A stretch of 16,433 nucleotides of DNA from Actinobacteria bacterium UBA5182 (GCA_002413185.1 DHWM01000091.1:1-16433); one strand, 5' to 3'; shown: positions 7,012 to 15,135, counted from the stretch's first letter. Made by a program: numbers and translations. Notes: generated by a model not told the origin, from the letters alone.

Positions 7012-8985
7012 TCATGGGGAAGGCGGCCGGAGGTAGCCGGCTCGAACCGAGCCGACGCACACCGGTACTCCCCCGCCCTCGATGGTGACGGAGGAGGCCG
7101 TCCCGTGGTGGACCAGGGTCATCACGTGGAGCCCGCGATGGAACGTCACGGGTTGGCGTTCCCCGTCAACGGTGACGAAGCCACCGGCGTCGACCGTCGT
7201 GTAGTAGCCGAAGGAGATCCCCCACACCCACGCGAACAGGTGCCGCTGCAGGGGCACGGTCTGGGGGGCTCGGAAGACGAGATAACCGCAACCCCGTACG
7301 GGACCGGGCCTGCCCCTGGTGAGAGCGGCCACCTGGACCGGCCGGAGATGGCCCGAGCTGTCGAAGATCATCATCTGGTCCGCAGCCCCGTTCCACCGGA
7401 TCCGTGGCGCGACCGGACCCAGAGCCGCCGAGTCCTTGGCCGCTTGCGGGAACACCGCCGCGGGAGCCACAGCGGCGGGCAGGTACGTATCGACGATGGC
7501 GGCGGTTGGGTTGGCGTCGAGCTGCGACCGGACGGTCCCCAGCCACGCCTTCGGCGACTCCTTCGCCGAGAGGCCGGCGAGGAGGGTGTTCGTGGTCATG
7601 GAGCTGACCGCGTACAGAGCAACGGCCGCCACCGCGACGGCCCGGGCAGAAGGCCGGCGACGAAGCCGCTTGCGCCTCCCCGTCTCCGCGCCCAAGACAG
7701 ACTGCCCGACGTTCGACGGCATCGCCGACGAGGTCTCTGCGGCGTCTCCGTCCCCGTTGGCGTGCGTCCTGAATCCGAGCTCGAAGACGAACCGGCGCCG
7801 GAGCCACCCGGGGTCGCCCACGCGGTCCAGCGGCACCATGAACGCCAAGGCTACGCCGACGGCCACCACGGCGACGGAGTCGGCGACGTAACGAGCTGCC
7901 TCCCCGATGAGGTAACCGGCGAATCGGAGCCGCTCCGACGCCACGAGTGCCTCCGAGAGCCCCACGTACGCCAGCGGCAGCAGCCAGCCGCACCAGGCTT
8001 GCCGGTACAGCACGAGCGAGACCCCGATGATGGCCACCCCAGCACTCAACGCCAGAAGCCTCGGTCCGGGGCCGAGCTGGGCAATGAACCCGGAGGGCGA
8101 CACCGACCGGTCGGTAACCTTCCACGGCCCTCCCAGGTAGCTCGGGATCGCTGTGGACCCGAGCGTGGTCACGGCCAGGTGGAGGTACTGCCCCACGGTG
8201 GGCCGCTGGCCGGATCGCCAGTTCGCCGCCGCCAGATACCAGGCCACGTAGGGAACGGTGATGCCGCCCAAGACGGCCCACAGGCGCCACCGCTCCGTCA
8301 CCACCGATCGGACCCGGTCCCACCCTCGTCCTGGGCCGAGGAAGAGCAGGACGAACAGCGCGACGAGTGGCAGGATCAGGACCGACTTCTCCCACCACAG
8401 CAGGGCCCCGCCGTACACTGCGCCGACCTCGATCAAGTGCCGGGTCGAGGGCTCCCTGACGTACCGGAGGACGACGAACAGCGCCGCGACGATGAAGGCT
8501 TGCAGCGGGATGATCGTTAGCGCCGCAGCCCACCAGATGGCGGTCGGAAGGGTCAGCGGACAGAGCAAGAACACCGCCAGCGGCACCAGGTTGGCGGGCC
8601 GCTCGCCGAACAGCGCCCGGAGGAACCTCCACATCAGCACGCCCGCCAGCGCCGACACGGCCAGCAGCGGGATCGCGGCCACGCCGTAGTTGAGCGGAGC
8701 CAACCTCGTCACGAACCACACCAGCACGAACTGTCCCGTCAGAAGATGGCCCCGGTACTGCTGGAGAACGAACTGGACGAACGGCATCCGGGCCGCGGTG
8801 GCCACGTAGAACCAGTCGTCTTGCCGGAAGCTCCATTGGAGCACCACCCACGTCCGCCACAGCGTGACGGCTGCCACCAGGCCGTATGCGATCGCGGAAT
8901 CGGCCGAGCTGGTTCGAACTCGAATGACGCGCAATGGCGTCCTTTTGGCGAGCGTGTGGTCTTGGCCGACGACGGCCTTGGTCAC
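7012..8985 (-). CDS. Multi-pass membrane protein, GT-C-like glycosyltransferase candidate (paralogue B)
   Basis: A 657-residue protein with the same plan as the next gene downstream: first helix, outer-loop motif RQDDWFYV (Asp56, Asp57), YRGHL, VTRLAPLNYG, LFGERPANLVPLAVF, then about a dozen helices and a C-terminal domain ending PVCVGSVRAGYLRP. Unlike paralogue A it carries an extra hydrophilic stretch of about 30 residues before the last helix, with an acidic then Arg/Lys-rich part. The frame is open to 9114, but the first 43 codons are Arg-rich and not conserved. GTG 8985 is chosen because it leaves a 17-residue leader before the shared core, the same length as in paralogue A, and has GGGGTGG just upstream. 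TTG 8934, with AAAAGGA before it, is a credible alternative. The gene heads the minus-strand pair and faces the acetyltransferase across a 223-bp spacer. Glycosyl transfer is inferred from motif and topology only. Confidence 0.8.
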   Translation of the reverse strand: MTKAVVGQDHTLAKRTPLRVIRVRTSSADSAIAYGLVAAVTLWRTWVVLQWSFRQDDWFYVATAARMPFVQFVLQQYRGHLLTGQFVLVWFVTRLAPLNYGVAAIPLLAVSALAGVLMWRFLRALFGERPANLVPLAVFLLCPLTLPTAIWWAAALTIIPLQAFIVAALFVVLRYVREPSTRHLIEVGAVYGGALLWWEKSVLILPLVALFVLLFLGPGRGWDRVRSVVTERWRLWAVLGGITVPYVAWYLAAANWRSGQRPTVGQYLHLAVTTLGSTAIPSYLGGPWKVTDRSVSPSGFIAQLGPGPRLLALSAGVAIIGVSLVLYRQAWCGWLLPLAYVGLSEALVASERLRFAGYLIGEAARYVADSVAVVAVGVALAFMVPLDRVGDPGWLRRRFVFELGFRTHANGDGDAAETSSAMPSNVGQSVLGAETGRRKRLRRRPSARAVAVAAVALYAVSSMTTNTLLAGLSAKESPKAWLGTVRSQLDANPTAAIVDTYLPAAVAPAAVFPQAAKDSAALGPVAPRIRWNGAADQMMIFDSSGHLRPVQVAALTRGRPGPVRGCGYLVFRAPQTVPLQRHLFAWVWGISFGYYTTVDAGGFVTVDGERQPVTFHRGLHVMTLVHHGTASSVTIEGGGVPVCVGSVRAGYLRPPSP

Positions 8986-9208
8986 GAACCACCCCAATTG
9001 CGAAGGATGGGCCGATGGTACACGGCATCCGCTGCGCGATACGAGAGCTACGAGAATCCGTGTTCTGGACCGTTCGAGGACGTCTGGGGCGAGTCTCTCG
9101 AGGAGGATTGCCAACGGGTGTTGTTGCGCGCAAACTTATATGTTCTATGCGAGGGTGCTGTAGTCGCTGTGTCTTCGGGCGGGCCTCACCGAATCTGGCC
9201 TGCCACGG
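8986..9208. promoter_or_regulatory. Divergent spacer with an AT-rich island; candidate promoter near 9124-9151
   Basis: This 223-bp spacer must drive the acetyltransferase/AftD run to the right and the membrane paralogue pair to the left. Most of it is GC-rich, but 9132-9148 is strikingly AT-rich for this DNA. On the plus strand TTGCGC (9124-9129) and TATGCG (9146-9151) lie 16 bp apart and could be -35 and -10 boxes, giving a leader of about 50 nt. On the minus strand the same island contains TATAAG, a possible -10. Nothing else in the spacer looks coding. Confidence 0.35.
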
Positions 9209-9802
9209 GTGAACACTGATCGCCTTCCCCTGGAGATCCAGGCGCTCTCTCCTCTTCAGCGCTTCGCCCTGCTACTCGTTTCTTCGGTGATCACGGGCGG
9301 CTACCGGCTGCTCCGCGGCAACCGCGTCTGGTTCGGACCCGGCGTGATCGCCAACCACCGGCTTGTCATCAGGGGACCTGGCCGGGTGATCGTGGGCGCG
9401 CACGCCGACCTCTTCGCGTTCGGTGGGCGGACATGCCTTGTCGCCCGCACCCCCCAAGCCCGGATCATCATCGGGGAGAACGCGCGCCTGAACGGGCCGC
9501 TCCTGCAGGCCGACACGCTGATCGAGGTGGGGCGTGACTGCATCCTGGGCCAGGCCCACATCCTCGACACCGAGATGCACAGTGTGGCGCTGGACCGGCG
9601 GACCAACCCGGAAGCTCCGGTTCGTTCGGCCCCGGTCATCCTCGAGCCGAACGTGTGGGTGGCCCGGGGAGCCGCCATCCTGCCCGGGGTCCGGGTGGGC
9701 GAGGGATCGGTGATCGGCTACGGCTCGGTGGTGACGAGCGACGTCCCGCCGAGAGCCGTGGTGGCCGGAAACCCGGCGCGGGTCATCAGGAGCCTGGAAT
9801 GA
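9209..9802 (+). CDS. Left-handed beta-helix (hexapeptide repeat) acetyltransferase
   Basis: A 197-residue protein with a helical N-terminus (about 1-40, partly hydrophobic LLLVSSVITGG) and then imperfect hexapeptide repeats of the V/I-G-x-x-A/V type to the end. It resembles the WbbJ/NodL group, trimeric enzymes that move an acetyl group from acetyl-CoA to a sugar hydroxyl. His124 in ILDTEMHSVAL sits where the catalytic His of this family is found. The ending VVTSDVPPRAVVAGNPARVIRSL is the classic C-terminal signature. The start is GTG 9209, with only a weak ribosome site. Its TGA (9800-9802) overlaps the ATG of the AftD-like gene (ATGA), so the two are translationally coupled and probably work in the same pathway; acetylation of the glycan or its precursor is an inference. 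It begins the plus-strand three-gene run. Confidence 0.88.
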   Translation: MNTDRLPLEIQALSPLQRFALLLVSSVITGGYRLLRGNRVWFGPGVIANHRLVIRGPGRVIVGAHADLFAFGGRTCLVARTPQARIIIGENARLNGPLLQADTLIEVGRDCILGQAHILDTEMHSVALDRRTNPEAPVRSAPVILEPNVWVARGAAILPGVRVGEGSVIGYGSVVTSDVPPRAVVAGNPARVIRSLE

Positions 9803-12800
9803 GGGCGCCGGTTCTCCCTCGGATCAGACGCCAGTCCCTGGGCTCGGCGAACCCGCCGCTGTGGCGACGCCCTCGAGCGATGATGTGGCTCGGACTGGCG
9901 CTGGTGTTGTTCGGCCTGCCGCTCCTCTCCCTCCCCGGCCGGTACATCCTGGATACCAGGGACGCCATCTGGTTCAACCCCGGCCATGACCTCTCCCAGC
10001 AGTTCACCGTGTGGAGGTCGAGCACGACGCTGGGAGTCGAACAGCACACCGGAATCCTGGTGCCGATGGGCGTGGTGATCGGCCTCCTGCGCGGGCTCGG
10101 ACTCTCGATCTGGGTGACCGAACGGCTCTGGCACGGCCTCCTGCTCTTCGTGGCCGCGGCCGGGATGGTCGGCCTCATCGACCATTTCCAGCGTCGTCGC
10201 TCCGTGCTCGGACCGGTAACGGCCGCCATGCTCTACGTCCTGACCCCGTACACGTTCGGCTACGGCATCGGCGCCACGGCGGTCTTTCTCCCCTACATCC
10301 TCCTTCCGACGCTTCTGCTGGTCACGGCCCGCTGGCTGCGTTCGCACAGTCTGGCCGGGCCGGTGCTGTTCGGGCTGACCGTATTCCTCATGGGCGGTGG
10401 GAACGGCGCGCCGCAGATCTACGCGATCCTCACGGTCCTGCTGTTCGGGGCGTGGGTCGTCGGCGTGGAGCGAAGCGTCCCCGTTCGGCAGGCGTTGTGG
10501 TTCGCGGCCTGGTCCGGGTTGTTCGTGGTCGGGCTGAACCTGTACTGGCTGTACGCGCTCACCTCCAGCAGCGACGTCTCCAACGTGCTGTCGTTCAGCG
10601 AACAGCCGAAGGTGATCAACGTTGCCTCCAGCTACTCCGAGGCGATCCGCGGGCTCGGGTTCTGGGCGTACTACGGAGGGGACCTGTCCGGCCCCTGGGC
10701 GCCCAGCGTGCAGCGGTTCATCACCTCGCCGTTGTGGATCTTGACGACCTTCGCCGTCCCGGTGGGTGCGTTCGCCTCCGCCTGGCTGGTGCGATGGCGG
10801 TATCGCCTGTTCTTCCTGTTCCTGGGGATCCTGGCCACGGTGGTGGTCGCGGGGATCTTCCCGATCGGTTCCCCCACGCCCATCGGCCACCTCCTGCTGT
10901 TCGCCTACGCCCACGTCCCGGGAGCGGCCGGGTTGCGGACGACGTACAAGTTCGGTGGCACGCTGAACTTGGCCCTGGCCGTACTCTGCGGCATGGGGAT
11001 CGAGAGCGCCTGGCTCCGGCTGCGCCCGTCGTCCACTTGGCTGTGGCGAGCGGCCGTGGCGGTCGCGGTCATCGTGATCGTGGCAAACGCCTTCCCCCTG
11101 TGGACCGGACAGCTCTACACTCCGAAGAGCCGCTCGACCGCCGGCATCCCCGCGTACTGGCAGCAAGCGCTGCGCTTCCTCGGTGGCCGCCAGGACGGTT
11201 ACCGTGCGTTCTTCGCTCCTGCGACGCCGGGATCGGTGTACCGCTGGGGTGCCCTGCACGACGGGCTGGCCGAGGCGACGCCGTGGCTGCCCTCCGTGCA
11301 TCCCTACAGGGTTCCCGTGGGCGAGCGCTACGGGTCGAACCTCCTTGCGGCGATCGAGCAGCCCTATCAAGGTGACATTCCGTCGGCCGACGCGGCAACG
11401 CTCTTGCGTTACCTGGGAGTTCGTGACGTCGTCCTGATGAATGACCTGGACTGGAGCCACGACCACACGGCCCGCCCAGCCGAACTCCAGATTCTGGCGA
11501 ACGACCCCTCGCTGGCTCACGAGCGAACATTCGGCCAGCGGGGCGAAAACCTGGTCGGCCCTGGCAAGGTGGACTCGATCGCCATGACCGAGCGCCAGCT
11601 CTTCCCTGTGCAGGTCCTGTCGGTCCCCGACCCCGCCCCCGTGGTCCATGCAGACTCGGGATCACCTGTGCTCCTGAGCGGTGACGGCTTCGGCTTGGCC
11701 GACGCGGTCCGGATGGGCCTCTTCCAGGGCAATCCGCCCATCCTCTATACTGGAGGGCTGACGGCGCGTGAGTTGTCCACGGTGATGGCCGATCACCCCT
11801 CGATCGTCATCACGGACACGAACCGCCGGCGAGCCTGGTCCTTCTCCGGGGTTCGGAACGCCGCGTCGTACACCTTGCCCAAGAATCAGATCCTGGGCGA
11901 TGCCTCATCGATCGCCTACGGTCTGTTCGGTGGCGCGGTCTCCACGCAGACCTATGCGGGATACCAAGGCGTGAGCTCGGTCACCGCTTCGGGCTACGGT
12001 TCCGTCTTCGCGCCCAGTCCGCCGCTCCGGCCCGTGAACGCGTTCGACGGAAACCCGAGCACGGCGTGGCTGGTGGCCCCGTACCAGAACCCGGTGGGCA
12101 ATTGGATCCAGGTGTCGTTCAACCAGCCGACTGCTCTCTCGCGGCTCACCCTGGTGCAGCCCAACTTCGCCTTCGGGTTCGGCCGTCGCATCTCTGCCGC
12201 GACGCTCGAGTTCTCCGACGGGACCCAGGTGCGTGTGTTCCCGAAGGCCGGCACGACGCCGCTCACGTTCCCCGCCCACACCAGCGCGTTCCTCCGCGTG
12301 CGGATCGACGCGGTGACGCAGGGCGTGGTGGACAACGGCGTGGGGTTCGACGAGATACAGATCCCAGGCGTCTCCGTCCGTGAAGCCCTCCATCTTCCCA
12401 CGGACCTCTTCGACCTCGCCGGGACCACACGCCAGGGACTCTCCGGCCTGGCGAACTCTCCCCTGACCTATGTCTTCGAACGGGCCCAGACGAACGCGCC
12501 GCTCTCCCAGGACGAGGAACAGGGGATCGTCCGGGTGTTCGAGGTTCCCAACTCGCGGCTCTTCACCTTGCAGGGCATGGCGCATCTGGACCCGGCGGTG
12601 CCGGACCAGGCCATCGACCGGGTCCTGGGAGAGACGAACGACATCCAGGCCACGTCCTCCAGTCGATTCCTTGACGCCTTTCGGGCGCGCGCCAGCGCGG
12701 CAATCGACGGGAACCCGAGCACGGCCTGGATCCCACAGGGGACGGTCGGACAGTTCGTGAAGTTTAGTTTCCCCACCCGCCGCCTCAACCAAATTGTCGT

Positions 12801-13623
12801 TCACACTCAGTTGGCAGGCCGCTCTCCGATCAGCCAGCTCCGGGTGGCGTTCTCGGACGGCACTTTCATCGACGGCAACGCGGCGGCCGACGGGATCCTT
12901 CGCCTTCGGTTCGCGCCGCGTACCACGGACTTCGTCAAGCTGACAGTGATGAAAGTCCTCAAGCTCCCAACGGGAAGGACTCTTCCGGTCGGGATTTCAG
13001 AGGTTTCCATTCCGGGAGTTCGGCTGCCTCATACGCCTGGGGGCAGGAAGCTCGGATGCTTCTCGGGGCTTGCCGCCAGTGTGGATGGCTTTCCGCAGCC
13101 GGTCCAGTTGCAGGGGACGGTTGACGAGTTGTTGTCGGGCCAGTCGGTTCCGCTCAGCACCTGCGACGGCAAGCCGCTGTCCCTGGGCGGGGGGATGCAC
13201 GAGCTGAGCGTGAAGGGCGTCCTGCAACCAGACTCGCTCACACTCGCCTCACCCGCTCCGTCGTCGGCGCCCTCCGCTGGCCAGCCTCCCGCCACCCCGC
13301 CCATGCTGGACATCCACGCGGTTCGAGGCGGCGGCTACGACGTCGACGTTCGGAACGCGACGGGCCCGTTCTACCTTTCGATCGGGCAGAACATCGCACC
13401 CGCCTGGCGGGCCACCATCGACGGCAGGAGCCTGGGCCCGCCCATGCTGCTAGATGGCTACTCAGCCGGCTGGCGGGTCAACCGAATGGGTTCCTTTCAC
13501 ATCTCCGTGGCGTATCCGCCGCAAAAGAAGTACGACCTGGCGTTGGTCATATCGCTGCTCACCCTCCTGACGTCACTGGCCGTGCTCGGCCGGCCGCTCC
13601 TTCGCCAGAGGAAGCACCGTTGA
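9799..13623 (+). CDS. aftD: AftD-like alpha-(1->3)-arabinofuranosyltransferase, GT-C with carbohydrate-binding domains
   Basis: A 1274-residue membrane protein matching the AftD/DUF3367 family, which in mycobacteria adds branching arabinofuranose from decaprenyl-phosphoarabinose to arabinan outside the membrane. Residues 28-47 form the first helix, followed by ILDTRDAIWFNPGHDL (acidic residues Asp52 and Asp55, the expected catalytic loop); the GT-C helices run to about 433, with the family-like LRTTYKF at 379-385. The remainder to about 1245 is extracytoplasmic and contains two discoidin (F5/8 C)-like modules, each with DGNPSTAW (about 750 and 970). A last helix at about 1246-1266 with a basic tail anchors the C-terminus. 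Mycobacterial AftD is similar in plan and slightly longer. ATG 9799 overlaps the upstream stop; the frame is open to 9655 only as a shadow. Whether the sugar is arabinose here is uncertain, since no other arabinan gene is in the window. The symbol is by homology. Confidence 0.87.
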   Translation: MRAPVLPRIRRQSLGSANPPLWRRPRAMMWLGLALVLFGLPLLSLPGRYILDTRDAIWFNPGHDLSQQFTVWRSSTTLGVEQHTGILVPMGVVIGLLRGLGLSIWVTERLWHGLLLFVAAAGMVGLIDHFQRRRSVLGPVTAAMLYVLTPYTFGYGIGATAVFLPYILLPTLLLVTARWLRSHSLAGPVLFGLTVFLMGGGNGAPQIYAILTVLLFGAWVVGVERSVPVRQALWFAAWSGLFVVGLNLYWLYALTSSSDVSNVLSFSEQPKVINVASSYSEAIRGLGFWAYYGGDLSGPWAPSVQRFITSPLWILTTFAVPVGAFASAWLVRWRYRLFFLFLGILATVVVAGIFPIGSPTPIGHLLLFAYAHVPGAAGLRTTYKFGGTLNLALAVLCGMGIESAWLRLRPSSTWLWRAAVAVAVIVIVANAFPLWTGQLYTPKSRSTAGIPAYWQQALRFLGGRQDGYRAFFAPATPGSVYRWGALHDGLAEATPWLPSVHPYRVPVGERYGSNLLAAIEQPYQGDIPSADAATLLRYLGVRDVVLMNDLDWSHDHTARPAELQILANDPSLAHERTFGQRGENLVGPGKVDSIAMTERQLFPVQVLSVPDPAPVVHADSGSPVLLSGDGFGLADAVRMGLFQGNPPILYTGGLTARELSTVMADHPSIVITDTNRRRAWSFSGVRNAASYTLPKNQILGDASSIAYGLFGGAVSTQTYAGYQGVSSVTASGYGSVFAPSPPLRPVNAFDGNPSTAWLVAPYQNPVGNWIQVSFNQPTALSRLTLVQPNFAFGFGRRISAATLEFSDGTQVRVFPKAGTTPLTFPAHTSAFLRVRIDAVTQGVVDNGVGFDEIQIPGVSVREALHLPTDLFDLAGTTRQGLSGLANSPLTYVFERAQTNAPLSQDEEQGIVRVFEVPNSRLFTLQGMAHLDPAVPDQAIDRVLGETNDIQATSSSRFLDAFRARASAAIDGNPSTAWIPQGTVGQFVKFSFPTRRLNQIVVHTQLAGRSPISQLRVAFSDGTFIDGNAAADGILRLRFAPRTTDFVKLTVMKVLKLPTGRTLPVGISEVSIPGVRLPHTPGGRKLGCFSGLAASVDGFPQPVQLQGTVDELLSGQSVPLSTCDGKPLSLGGGMHELSVKGVLQPDSLTLASPAPSSAPSAGQPPATPPMLDIHAVRGGGYDVDVRNATGPFYLSIGQNIAPAWRATIDGRSLGPPMLLDGYSAGWRVNRMGSFHISVAYPPQKKYDLALVISLLTLLTSLAVLGRPLLRQRKHR
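12043..12069 (+). repeat. First copy of the discoidin signature repeat within the AftD-like gene
   Basis: This 27-bp segment encodes FDGNPSTAW and matches 24 of 27 bases of the copy 660 bp downstream. The shared core AACCCGAGCACGGC is exact. It marks the carbohydrate-binding-like module at about residues 725-860 of the protein. Confidence 0.7.
12703..12729 (+). repeat. Second copy of the discoidin signature repeat within the AftD-like gene
   Basis: It encodes IDGNPSTAW, with three base differences from the first copy. It sits in the second module (about residues 950-1075), which otherwise has diverged well away from the first, so the conserved codons point to an ancient internal duplication kept under selection, or to local gene conversion. 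Confidence 0.7.
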
Positions 13624-14018
13624 CCGTGCGGCGATGGCCGCTCGTGGTGGGGTATCCCATCCTCACGTTCCTGGCCGGGGGGAAGTTCGGGCTCCTTGTG
13701 GGTTTGCTTGTGGTCGTGCCATCCTGGTTCTTCACGCTTTCCCGGAAGGCGTTTTGGATCGCGTCGCTGGCGTGCCTTGCGGCGGCGCCGTTCGCGCTGA
13801 TCCTGCAGGGACTCCCTGCCACGCCAGTCCCGGGGCCTGGTTTCGGGACACGGCACTTGCTCGCTCACGCACTGGTCGGGTTGGCGATGGCGCTGGCGGC
13901 GTGGGCCGCGCTCCGGGACCTGGCGGAGGGGCCGTACGACCCGAACTTCTCCATCCGCCAGATGCTGAAGATGCGCCTCTTCCGGCGCGGGCCTGAGACC
14001 CGCGCGCTGGACAACTAG
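13620..14018 (+). CDS. Small integral membrane protein coupled to the AftD-like gene
   Basis: A 132-residue protein with hydrophobic stretches at about 7-38 (probably two short helices around a GGK turn), 43-62 and 80-98, and then a basic, soluble C-terminal tail containing YDPNFSIRQMLKMRLFRR. I do not recognise a family. TTG 13620 overlaps the stop of the AftD-like gene (TTGA), and AGAGGAAG lies just upstream as a ribosome site; a GTG two codons later is an alternative start. Such tight coupling suggests a partner or accessory of the large glycosyltransferase, for example in complex assembly, but that is inference. The gene ends at TAG 14016-14018 and shares 4 bp with the stop of the convergent gene. 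Confidence 0.72.
   Translation: MTVRRWPLVVGYPILTFLAGGKFGLLVGLLVVVPSWFFTLSRKAFWIASLACLAAAPFALILQGLPATPVPGPGFGTRHLLAHALVGLAMALAAWAALRDLAEGPYDPNFSIRQMLKMRLFRRGPETRALDN
13985..14005 (+). terminator. GC-rich hairpin at the end of the plus-strand run (weak terminator candidate)
   Basis: GCGCGGG (13985-13991) and CCCGCGC (13999-14005) are exact reverse complements around a 7-nt loop. The hairpin lies within the last codons of the small membrane protein gene. No run of T follows, so intrinsic termination would be of the U-less kind at best; it may equally be chance in GC-rich coding DNA. Confidence 0.25.
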
Positions 14019-15088
14019 GTTCCGGGAGAGGCGAGTGAACCCGTGATGTCCGCCAGCAGGTCGGCCGCGGCTTGCTCGGTGTAGTCACGCCGCCGGGCCC
14101 GAACAGTGACGGTCGTGGTTTCGTCGACCGTCACACATCCAACCGAGAGACCGGAGCGTCCGTGTGCCGAGGGATAGAAGGCAGCCGCGGTCACCGGGCC
14201 GTGCGGTTCCAGCCGGCCGAGGTTCGACACGAGCAGCGTGGAGCCGAGCCGGGAGGCGAGCCCCCGGCCCAGCCACCCCGCCGCCGGGGCCAGGGCCGGG
14301 AGGACGGGCGTGGGCTCTGGAGGCTGGCGCCGAAGCTGGTCGCGGATGGCGTTGGGATCGAGGTCGGTGATCCGTATGCGGAACCACGCTGATCGGCGGG
14401 GCGCGTCGTCCAGGCTGGCCGAACGGCCCGCCCGCCTGGACGCGCCAACGGCCACGACGAGCCTTCCGCCGCGATCACCGCGGCGCCGATTGCGGTTGCG
14501 AACGGCCCGAACGGACGCGGCCACCAGCGAAGCCGAGTCCACGGCGACGGAGACGCCGGCCGCGACCAGATGGTCACCGGTTCCGCCCGCGCCAGGCTCG
14601 GCCGCTACACGGTCCGGGGGATGCAGGGCCGCCTCGGCCAAGCGACCGATCGCGTATGCCACGCCGCCCCTCCGGGCAGGGCGGTCCGGTTCGATCCCGC
14701 GTGTGGCAGTGGAGATCGGCTGCCCCACGAACGTCAATAGCACTGACACCAGGCCCAGGCCGTCGAGGATGGCGTGATGCCCCGCGATGACCACGCTCGG
14801 GGCCGGCGATTCGAACACCAGCACCCGGCAGAGTGGCTCGTCCGGCCCGTAGGGGCGGTCGGCGGCGTCGCGGACTCGATCGTCCCGAACCGCTTCCGGC
14901 AGCATCTCCAGTGGCGGTGGGGCTCCTGCTCGGTCGCGCGGCCATGCTTCCGAGAGCCGGCGTTCGGCTTCATCCAACGGCGGCATCTCGCGCAGGCGGG
15001 CCTGGAGGACGATGCTCCAGGAGATCTCCGTGTGGCCGGTGCGGGCAGCGGCCTCGTGGCCGACCGAGCCGGATCGGGAGCGCGCCAT
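14015..15088 (-). CDS. Condensation-fold acyltransferase-like protein (short)
   Basis: A 357-residue cytoplasmic protein with HHAILDG at residues 104-110, the HHxxxDG active-site motif of the CoA-dependent acyltransferase superfamily (condensation domains, PapA-type acyltransferases, wax ester/DGAT synthases). The second His is the expected general base. The C-terminal half has STLLVSNLGRLE (about 283-294), matching the conserved Ser-Asn strand near the tunnel, followed by the usual beta ending. It is shorter than the roughly 430-460 residues common in the family; the middle, about 130-230, is Ala/Arg-rich and weakly conserved. It could acylate a glycolipid, or act as a stand-alone ester-forming enzyme. 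The ATG at 15088 has only a poor ribosome site, and the divergent GT2 gene starts 47 bp away. Its stop overlaps the convergent small membrane protein gene by 4 bp. Confidence 0.72.
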   Translation of the reverse strand: MARSRSGSVGHEAAARTGHTEISWSIVLQARLREMPPLDEAERRLSEAWPRDRAGAPPPLEMLPEAVRDDRVRDAADRPYGPDEPLCRVLVFESPAPSVVIAGHHAILDGLGLVSVLLTFVGQPISTATRGIEPDRPARRGGVAYAIGRLAEAALHPPDRVAAEPGAGGTGDHLVAAGVSVAVDSASLVAASVRAVRNRNRRRGDRGGRLVVAVGASRRAGRSASLDDAPRRSAWFRIRITDLDPNAIRDQLRRQPPEPTPVLPALAPAAGWLGRGLASRLGSTLLVSNLGRLEPHGPVTAAAFYPSAHGRSGLSVGCVTVDETTTVTVRARRRDYTEQAAADLLADITGSLASPGT

Positions 15089-15135
15089 CAGCGCACCGGC
15101 CCCTTCGCCGCCGCGCCGCCGAATGGTGGCGAGTC

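Noticed and set aside
5517..7088. Long plus-strand open frame (523 codons) opposite the membrane paralogue genes
   Set aside because: Its translation is dominated by Arg, Gln, His, Pro and Gly with no hydrophobic core, as expected for the antisense of GC-rich membrane genes.
9718..11649. Long minus-strand open frame (643 codons) opposite the AftD-like gene
   Set aside because: The translation is rich in Arg/Gln/Glu/Gly with no recognisable motif, and the plus strand carries a clear family match over the same bases.
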